Part shown: positions 14,078 to 19,055 of the stretch, piece after piece
Numbering within the stretch: the first letter of the stretch is position 1
How the letters are laid out: every line of letters begins with the position of its first letter
From: CAZFQD01 sp964520885
Lineage (GTDB): Bacteria > Bacillota > Clostridia > Oscillospirales > SIG519
DNA: 19,055 nt
Assembly (NCBI GenBank): GCA_964520885.1
Contig: CAZFQD010000027.1
Location: forward strand, 1-19,055
Direction of reading: 5' to 3'
Program-made: the position numbers and the translations under genes
Notes under the pieces: model-generated
Seen by the model: only the letters and a program-made list of their open reading frames with translations
The model's database searches: none
Told to the model about the DNA's origin: nothing

Positions 14078-14449
14078 TTATGGTTGATATGTTTGGTCTT
14101 CATAAGTAACACTATGAACCCCAAGGTCACTGATTGTAACAATAAATTCATAAGAATCATTTGAACCTAAATTTGCTTTTACAGCAGTCATATAATCTCC
14201 TGTATCAGAACTTAATAAAGGTCCGTTTTCAGGGAGTGAGGTATTTAAAGAATTTGCGGCAAATTTTGCATAAACAGCTTGTGCAGCAGAGAATATTGCA
14301 CGAGCATTAGCCAAATTAGCAGAATCAGATGAATTGCTCACGAAGGTTACCATTGAAGGAACAATTATAGTTACCATAACAGCAATTATAGCAATAACAA
14401 CAATAAGTTCAATTAAAGTAAAACCATTTTTTTTATGTAATTTGGGCAT
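14078..14449 (-). CDS. Type IV major pilin-like prepilin (123 aa)
   Basis: The leader MPKLHKKNG (9 residues) precedes FTLIELIVVIAIIAVMV, with Glu at mature position 5, a canonical class III prepilin. The helix continues to about residue 60 (NARAIFSAAQAVYAKF), and the remaining globular domain of about 60 residues is small and cysteine-free. The helix and the SAAQAVY segment recall the pilin at 18-440 (SATQAYY), so the two are likely paralogues with different surface domains. AAAAGGTG lies 7 nt upstream on the minus strand (14457-14464). It is placed 31 bp downstream of the VWA gene on the same strand, probably in one transcript, and faces the pil operon. It could be a major or accessory subunit. 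Confidence 0.92.
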   Translation of the reverse strand: MPKLHKKNGFTLIELIVVIAIIAVMVTIIVPSMVTFVSNSSDSANLANARAIFSAAQAVYAKFAANSLNTSLPENGPLLSSDTGDYMTAVKANLGSNDSYEFIVTISDLGVHSVTYEDQTYQP

Positions 14450-14480
14450 TGCTTTTCACCTTTTCTAAAAGAAAATATAA

Positions 14481-16073
14481 TTATCTCTTTCTTTTATTTT
14501 TAATATTATCCATATTAATATTAATATAATGAGATTCCAAAACCGCACCACATTTTTCACAATTAAATTGCTGATTTTGTTCTACTTCTCCACAATTCGG
14601 GCAAGATGAATACTTAACTTGTCCTTCAGGAATTTGTTCGAGTTGTTTTAAGTTATTTTTATTTCTAATAATTAAAAATACTATTAAAAATATTATTATT
14701 ATTCCTGCTATTACAACAATTATTGGCAACAAAAAATTATTGGGAACCTCAATTTTAAAGTCATCAGGTTTAACAACAATCGGGCTTAAAACATTTATTC
14801 TATGCGTGGGGCTTGACTTGTTTACATTATCTCCAACAATTTTTACTGTTGCATTATATATTCCTTCATTTTCTAAATGTAATTCGCAAATATATCTCGA
14901 ACCATTTGCAGTCATTGGGATTTCAACTATTTCGCCAGTGCTATCTCTTTTAAATAAAACTTTTGCATTATAACCCTTGTAAATGCTAAGTTCAGTTGTT
15001 GGTATATCATTAGAAACAATTTGTGCAATGAAAGATATTTTATTGCCGGCATAATAATTAGTTTTTTCATTTAATATATCTGTTTTTATAGTGAAATCAA
15101 AATTTTGGATTGTATCAATTTTTATTTTGTCTCCCGGAACTCCAGTTCCAGTAATTCTCCAATCGCCTTTTGCTGGTTTTTGAATTTTAATAATTGAAAA
15201 AGACTTTGAGTAAATAGTTATTTTATCAAGTTCAACACCAGATAGTATTGTTCCGGATGGGGAATACAATTTCAAGTCATTAATTTTCTTAGTTGAATGT
15301 ATTATAATGTTTACTTCCTCAACTCCAAAAGCAGGAACCTTGAATTTTACATCAAAAACACCTTCTCCTTCAAAGATTTGATTGGTTTTATTCTCGTTAA
15401 TTAAATTATAAAAAGAATTAAAAGCAAATGTTAAATCCAAAGGAGTACTTATTTCAATGAACTTTCCGCCAGTTTCATCTGATAAAAATTTCATTTCATC
15501 AGAATTAACTTTTCCGTTTGCATTTAAGCCAACGCAGTAGACGGGATATTTGTTTTGTTTTGCATAGTCAATTGCTTGAGTTTTTAATGAATTTGATTCT
15601 TCAATTGTGCCTGCTCCATTGCCCGACAAATCAGTGTTGCCATCAGTCATTAAAACGATAACGGAAGGGAAATCTTCATTTCTATTATTATTTAGCATTT
15701 GAGTTCCATTATACAAAGCTTTTCCTATGTCAGTTCCACTAATAACCGGAGCATTTTCAAAAAGACTAATAATTGAGTTTTTATCCTCATTATTGTTTAT
15801 TTCAATCATTTCTTGCTTAGAAATAATTTGGTCATTAAAAACTAATCCTCCGACCTTATTACCTGTTTCGGATAAAACCCCCAAGAAATATCTAATAGCT
15901 TCAATCCTCCAACCTTGTGGGTCAGTGGACGAAATTGAGCCACTTCCATCCATAATAAAAAGTATATTAAATTTATTAGTTTTAGAATTTTCTTCGGCAA
16001 ATGTAAAAAAAATGCTACTAATAATTATAAAGATTAAGAATATAAATAAAACAACTCTTGATAAAATCTTCAT
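14481..16073 (-). CDS. Secreted/membrane VWA-domain protein with cytoplasmic zinc ribbon (530 aa)
   Basis: Residues 1-26 form a signal peptide (hydrophobic core, then TFA|EE). A von Willebrand factor A domain spans about residues 34-220. Its metal-ion-dependent adhesion site is complete: DGSGS (42-46), Thr114 and Asp144 in LMTDGNTD. Beta-rich extracellular domains follow (about 240-435), including a stretch like the pre-peptidase or Ig-like modules found beside VWA domains. One transmembrane helix (446-469) leads to a cytoplasmic tail of 61 residues with a zinc ribbon, CPNCG (from Cys491) and CEKCG (from Cys505), and a basic end. An AGGAGA-type site (16078-16083) precedes the ATG. The gene is followed 31 bp later by a pilin gene. 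VWA domains bind proteins or matrix through a metal ion. A link to the pilus is inferred from location only. Confidence 0.88.
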   Translation of the reverse strand: MKILSRVVLFIFLIFIIISSIFFTFAEENSKTNKFNILFIMDGSGSISSTDPQGWRIEAIRYFLGVLSETGNKVGGLVFNDQIISKQEMIEINNNEDKNSIISLFENAPVISGTDIGKALYNGTQMLNNNRNEDFPSVIVLMTDGNTDLSGNGAGTIEESNSLKTQAIDYAKQNKYPVYCVGLNANGKVNSDEMKFLSDETGGKFIEISTPLDLTFAFNSFYNLINENKTNQIFEGEGVFDVKFKVPAFGVEEVNIIIHSTKKINDLKLYSPSGTILSGVELDKITIYSKSFSIIKIQKPAKGDWRITGTGVPGDKIKIDTIQNFDFTIKTDILNEKTNYYAGNKISFIAQIVSNDIPTTELSIYKGYNAKVLFKRDSTGEIVEIPMTANGSRYICELHLENEGIYNATVKIVGDNVNKSSPTHRINVLSPIVVKPDDFKIEVPNNFLLPIIVVIAGIIIIFLIVFLIIRNKNNLKQLEQIPEGQVKYSSCPNCGEVEQNQQFNCEKCGAVLESHYININMDNIKNKRKR

Positions 16074-16109
16074 ATTTTCTCCTATAATTAATATTTAGTT
16101 TCTTTATCT

Positions 16110-16138
16110 ATATAATCTAAAATAATTCAAAATATCAA
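16110..16138 (-). promoter_or_regulatory. Possible promoter of the VWA-pilin unit
   Basis: On the minus strand, TTGATA (16138-16133), a 17-bp spacer and TTATAT (16115-16110) lie 37 bp before the VWA start. The 172-bp gap is so AT-rich that other matches exist, such as TTGACA at 16249-16244. I see no small gene or hairpin in this gap. Confidence 0.35.
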
Positions 16139-16245
16139 AAAGTCACTAATAAAATACAATCGAGCATTGACTATTATAATCTTTAAAAATTGACAAATAA
16201 AAATACAATTTCTTAAATTAAATTTAACATATAAATATTATTTTG

Positions 16246-17193
16246 TCAATAGATTAATAACATTGGGTTATAAATAAATTTCTTAACAAATTCTTCAATT
16301 AAGGTTTCGTTTTGGAAAGCATTTTTGTCAACATTTTCAATTATTTCCCATTGTTCAATGTGAGAAACCTTTTGATTGTTTTCTAACAACTTTAATTCGC
16401 CAACTGTTTCAACTTCAAGAATATCTTTATTTGTATAAGTTTCAAAAGAGCAACCATTATCGGGATAAATGGCATCTTCATTATGAGTAAATTTCTTTAC
16501 AAAAGCAACTCCTTTATTCACATAAGCCGCCCACCCTTTTCTATTATCAATCCCAATTTTAAAAGGGCAAGTTGCATTTATATCCTGTATTAAAGTAATA
16601 TATTTTTTGCCAAACATTACTCTTGCATCATTCATATTTGTATAATCCCAAAGAATTAAATTTCTATTACTAAGCCAACCATTTTTATGGTCATTCCATT
16701 CTAATAGTTCAATTCCGCCCTTGTCCATTACAGTTAATGCCCAGGGTGCAAATTCCTTTGTTTTACCAGAAAGATTAGTAATATGGTGCTCAACTAAAAC
16801 CTTTTCATTTTCAAGTTTTAATTCTAATTCGCATAAAAATCCTGTTACCTCTTGAATATTTGGCGTAAATAAAACTTTATTATCATTAACTTTATATGAA
16901 ACTTTTTCATTATCCGGATAATAAGTTGTAATATATTCAGGGCTTATCCACAGCCTATGTCCTCCATAAATATGCCATTTGCTATTCTTACCAAAAGTTT
17001 CTTTTAATTGTGTGCTATCATTTACTAACCTATCTTCAATATCCTCAAAAAAAAGATTGTCTCCATTGCAAAGAGAATAACTAATAATTCTTGGGCCTAT
17101 ATCAAGAGTTACCTTTAATTCTACTTTTCCATTAGATATTTCTAAACAACGACCAAAATTTTTATAACTATTTTCCTTAATACTAATTGACAT
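16246..17193 (-). CDS. Galactose-mutarotase-like (DUF4380-like) protein (315 aa)
   Basis: This appears to be a cytoplasmic protein of the aldose-1-epimerase/galactose mutarotase fold. It begins with strands typical of the supersandwich (LEISNGKVELKVTLDIGPRI), followed by GGHRLWISPE, the conserved Gly-Gly-His-x-Leu-Trp motif of the DUF4380-like branch. LVEHHITNLSGKTKEFAPW is the strand-turn where classical epimerases have their second catalytic region. No signal peptide or membrane segment is present. The ATG at 17193 has GAGGAA about 8 nt upstream. It has its own promoter (17251-17279), so it is probably monocistronic, and its neighbours give no pathway clue. The fold is fairly secure; enzymatic activity and substrate are unknown. 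Carbohydrate binding or epimerisation is the natural guess. Confidence 0.75.
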   Translation of the reverse strand: MSISIKENSYKNFGRCLEISNGKVELKVTLDIGPRIISYSLCNGDNLFFEDIEDRLVNDSTQLKETFGKNSKWHIYGGHRLWISPEYITTYYPDNEKVSYKVNDNKVLFTPNIQEVTGFLCELELKLENEKVLVEHHITNLSGKTKEFAPWALTVMDKGGIELLEWNDHKNGWLSNRNLILWDYTNMNDARVMFGKKYITLIQDINATCPFKIGIDNRKGWAAYVNKGVAFVKKFTHNEDAIYPDNGCSFETYTNKDILEVETVGELKLLENNQKVSHIEQWEIIENVDKNAFQNETLIEEFVKKFIYNPMLLIY

Positions 17194-17250
17194 TTTATTA
17201 TTCCTCTTTCATTATTATTTTTATTGAATAAATTTTATTTTCCATTATTT

Positions 17251-17279
17251 ATAATATATCTCGCTTGCTATTCTGTCAA
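17251..17279 (-). promoter_or_regulatory. Promoter of the DUF4380-like gene
   Basis: On the minus strand, TTGACA (17279-17274), a 17-bp spacer and TATTAT (17256-17251) lie 58 bp before the start codon. The -35 is consensus and the -10 differs at one position. Confidence 0.75.
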
Positions 17280-17329
17280 GCACTCATAATAAATTTTATA
17301 CTAAATTAGTAAATTTATATTCGCTTATC

Positions 17330-17358
17330 TTGACAAAGTTCATTTTAGATGTTACCTT
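17330..17358 (+). promoter_or_regulatory. Promoter of the 200-aa membrane protein gene
   Basis: TTGACA (17330-17335), a 17-bp spacer and TACCTT (17353-17358) are present. TGT directly precedes the -10, an extended -10 that would compensate for the weak hexamer. It lies 55 bp before the start and is divergent from the minus-strand promoter. Confidence 0.6.
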
Positions 17359-17412
17359 TATATTGCATTTTGCGAAAAATTACAAAATTTTATTTTTGAG
17401 GTGTAAAAAACT

Positions 17413-18015
17413 ATGACAAAGAAAGCAAACATTTTTATTTTATTGTGTTTTATTGCACAATTACTTGCAATATTTATTTCATTTATATTTGTATCTGATT
17501 TAAAGGAACTTCATTTGTTGAAATTAGGATTTTTTGATTTTGATAATTATTTTATTAGTTTAACTCAAATTATTTTAATTCCTCTTTTTTTGTTGCTTGT
17601 TTTTCTTTTAAAAAAGAATACTATTTTTTTAAGAATATTTTCTGTTATTTTATCCTGTATGTTTTTTATTAGAGGATTCATTCTAATTGATTTATTAATT
17701 TCACTTAATAATAATTTAGAAACAAATAGCTTTGACTTTTTTTATTATATTCAAATTGCTTTATTTGTTTTTATTGCGTTTAGTGTAATATTTTTTATAT
17801 TTTCACTAAAAAAACTTAGCAAAGTTTTTTTAAAGGCAAGCTCAATTAGTGGAATTGTTTTATATTCTCTATTGTTTCTTGTTTTTATTATTAGTTACTT
17901 TTTTTTAAATGAGCAATTTAATGGTAAAGTATTATTTTTGATTTTATCAATAATAATTGTTGATTTATTTAATTTTATTGAATTATTTATTATTAAACAA
18001 ATTTCTAATAAATAA
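17413..18015 (+). CDS. Uncharacterised multi-pass membrane protein (200 aa)
   Basis: I do not recognise this family. The protein is extremely rich in Phe, Ile and Leu. It has about six transmembrane helices, near residues 7-26, 47-66, 72-92, 109-130, 143-163 and 172-193, with short loops, most of them Lys-containing. The N terminus, MTKKAN, is probably cytoplasmic. No cysteine or histidine cluster, catalytic motif or nucleotide-binding motif is visible. GAGGTG (17398-17403) lies 9 nt before the ATG, and a promoter is present at 17330-17358. A strong terminator follows (18046-18082), so the gene is monocistronic. Neighbours give no functional hint. The coding call rests on length, ribosome site, promoter and the consistent membrane-protein pattern. 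Confidence 0.8.
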   Translation: MTKKANIFILLCFIAQLLAIFISFIFVSDLKELHLLKLGFFDFDNYFISLTQIILIPLFLLLVFLLKKNTIFLRIFSVILSCMFFIRGFILIDLLISLNNNLETNSFDFFYYIQIALFVFIAFSVIFFIFSLKKLSKVFLKASSISGIVLYSLLFLVFIISYFFLNEQFNGKVLFLILSIIIVDLFNFIELFIIKQISNK

Positions 18016-18040
18016 TTTTTTTTTACTAATAAAAGTTATG

Positions 18041-18082
18041 AAAAAATCTCACCTTCAAATAAATGAAGGTGAGATAATTTTT
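18041..18082. terminator. Strong bidirectional intrinsic terminator
   Basis: ATCTCACCTTCA (18046-18057) pairs perfectly with TGAAGGTGAGAT (18064-18075) around a 6-nt AATAAA loop. It is followed by TTTTT (18078-18082) on the plus strand. The A-run at 18041-18046 supplies the U-tract for the minus-strand transcript. It ends both the membrane protein gene and the surface protein gene. Confidence 0.93.
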
Positions 18083-18147
18083 GTTTATTTAAGGATTTTT
18101 AAATTGTTATAGCCTTAAATATTTGATTAATTCTAATGCAATGTCAA

Positions 18148-19055
18148 TTAGCTAACAACAAGAGTTTGTGTAGCAATTGCATCATAGTAACCAAAGTTAT
18201 TAGCATCCTTAGCTAAAACTCTAATTGTATATGTGCCTGCTTTTCTTGGAATAATTGTTGTTGAATTGCTCATTGAGTAATCTTGAACTAATACAGAACC
18301 CATATCAGCATCAGAAATCTCAAAACGATACATTACATTAAGTTCATTTGTAGCTGTAGCCGATGCACTTACTGAAACAGCTGTTCTTGGAGCTGCTGTT
18401 GGAGCTGCTGTGATTACAACATCTGAAACTGCTTGGTCAGCTCCGCCAATATTAAATGCATATTTTGCGGAATCTTCATAAGAAGCATCTGTTCCTGCAA
18501 AATCAATGGCTCTAACTCTTACAACGATATTATAATAACCTGCTTGCATTGGTCTCCATACTAAATCATTGTCTATTGAATAATCTTGAACTAATCTTAA
18601 GCCTCTTGCATCAAGTTTCCAGAATGAATACTCAATACCAGCATCTAATCCTGCTGTAATCTTAATATACTCTGTCTTACTTGCAGAATCCAAGTCAGCT
18701 AATGGTGCATAAACTATTCCATCTGCACTACTTTCAAATGTAACTGATGGAAGTTCAACTGCATCTCCAGCAGCTCTTGCAACTGTTATAGTCTTGACAA
18801 CACCATCACTAATTGATATGCATTCAGTATCTTTTACAGAAGCAAATACTTGATATACACCTGGATATGCAATAGCTGTTTCAAAACTTGAATTAGTAGA
18901 TGATAAGAATGATGTTCTACCTGGTTCACTAATTGAAAATCTATAATTTCCTGCTATAGTTGCATTCATTGAGAATGAATTAGAAATACCAGCTGTTCCA
19001 GTTGCAGGAATTGTATAGCCACTAATTTCTGGAACATCAACTGCTGAATTAACAA
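18148..19055 (-). CDS. C-terminal part of a surface protein with triple-tyrosine/Ig-like repeats (partial)
   Basis: The reading frame is open to the window edge, so the ATG at 18969 is an internal methionine and the true start lies beyond 19055. At least 301 residues are visible. They form tandem beta-sandwich-type units of about 90-100 residues. Two units carry the repeated pattern LVQDYS, then about ten residues, AGxYxIxVxxxA or K and a terminal YD/YE turn (residues near LVQDYSIDNDLVW and LVQDYSMSNSTTI). A third, more diverged unit lies before them. This pattern resembles triple-tyrosine (Y_Y_Y) domain repeats of clostridial cell-surface proteins. The protein ends directly after the last repeat, with no LPXTG motif or membrane anchor, so attachment would come from the missing N-terminal part. 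Ala/Ser/Thr content and G+C look higher than in neighbouring genes. Confidence 0.82.
   Translation of the reverse strand, partial: VNSAVDVPEISGYTIPATGTAGISNSFSMNATIAGNYRFSISEPGRTSFLSSTNSSFETAIAYPGVYQVFASVKDTECISISDGVVKTITVARAAGDAVELPSVTFESSADGIVYAPLADLDSASKTEYIKITAGLDAGIEYSFWKLDARGLRLVQDYSIDNDLVWRPMQAGYYNIVVRVRAIDFAGTDASYEDSAKYAFNIGGADQAVSDVVITAAPTAAPRTAVSVSASATATNELNVMYRFEISDADMGSVLVQDYSMSNSTTIIPRKAGTYTIRVLAKDANNFGYYDAIATQTLVVS

Noticed and set aside
15727..16098. Plus-strand open frame opposite the VWA gene
   Set aside because: It lies fully antisense to the strongly supported VWA coding sequence and shows no motif or ribosome site.
18148..18969. Complete 273-codon gene starting at 18969
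   Set aside because: The frame stays open without a stop from 18969 to the window edge, there is no ribosome site at that ATG, and it falls in the middle of a repeat unit.

Overview
The window is AT-rich DNA (roughly 30% G+C by eye) with strong AGGAGG-type ribosome binding sites, some TTG starts, consensus TTGACA-17-TATAAT-like promoters, an Rnf-type electron transport module and a type IV pilus gene set. Together these suggest an anaerobic low-GC Bacillota, most likely class Clostridia. The sequence alone does not allow a narrower placement.

Layout. (1) 1-710: a major-pilin gene, its terminator, a perfect 15-bp inverted repeat and a promoter. (2) 715-4075, plus strand: a PLP-dependent 'methionine gamma-lyase family' enzyme followed by rnfE, rnfA and rnfB, apparently one transcription unit. 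rnfC, rnfD and rnfG are not here. (3) 4099-6035, minus strand: an ABC permease, an ABC ATPase and a small PLDc_N-type membrane protein, matching the yxlE-yxlF-yxlG order of Bacillus but without sigY/yxlC/yxlD. (4) 6172-6954: a NagD-type HAD phosphatase on a divergent promoter. (5) 6981-7314: tRNA-Leu(UAA) with its own consensus promoter and terminator, followed at once by a symmetric cluster of seven different hairpins separated by TGAAAT (left half) or ATTTCA (right half). (6) 7490-13998: a type IV pilus operon, pilC-pilM-pilN-pilO followed by three prepilin-like minor-pilin genes. Two of these appear to share an extra C-terminal beta-rich domain. (7) 14078-16073, minus strand and convergent to the pilus operon: a secreted or membrane VWA-domain protein with a cytoplasmic zinc ribbon, followed by a second major-type pilin. 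(8) 16246-17193, minus: a galactose-mutarotase-like (DUF4380-like) protein. (9) 17413-18015, plus: an unrecognised multi-pass membrane protein. (10) 18148-19055, minus: the C-terminal part of a surface protein with triple-tyrosine/Ig-like repeats, running off the window.

How the genes work together. PilM (cytoplasmic actin-like), PilN/PilO (inner-membrane alignment pair), PilC (platform) and the prepilins would build a type IV pilus. The extension and retraction ATPases (PilB/PilT) and the prepilin peptidase (PilD) must be encoded elsewhere. Two major-pilin-type genes bracket the region, and the VWA protein is linked to one of them. RnfA and RnfE form the membrane core and RnfB the ferredoxin-side Fe-S subunit of a ferredoxin:NAD+ oxidoreductase that would need RnfC/D/G from another locus.

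The items most worth a second look are the symmetric hairpin cluster after the tRNA, the VWA/zinc-ribbon protein paired with a pilin, and the two minor pilins that share a C-terminal domain.
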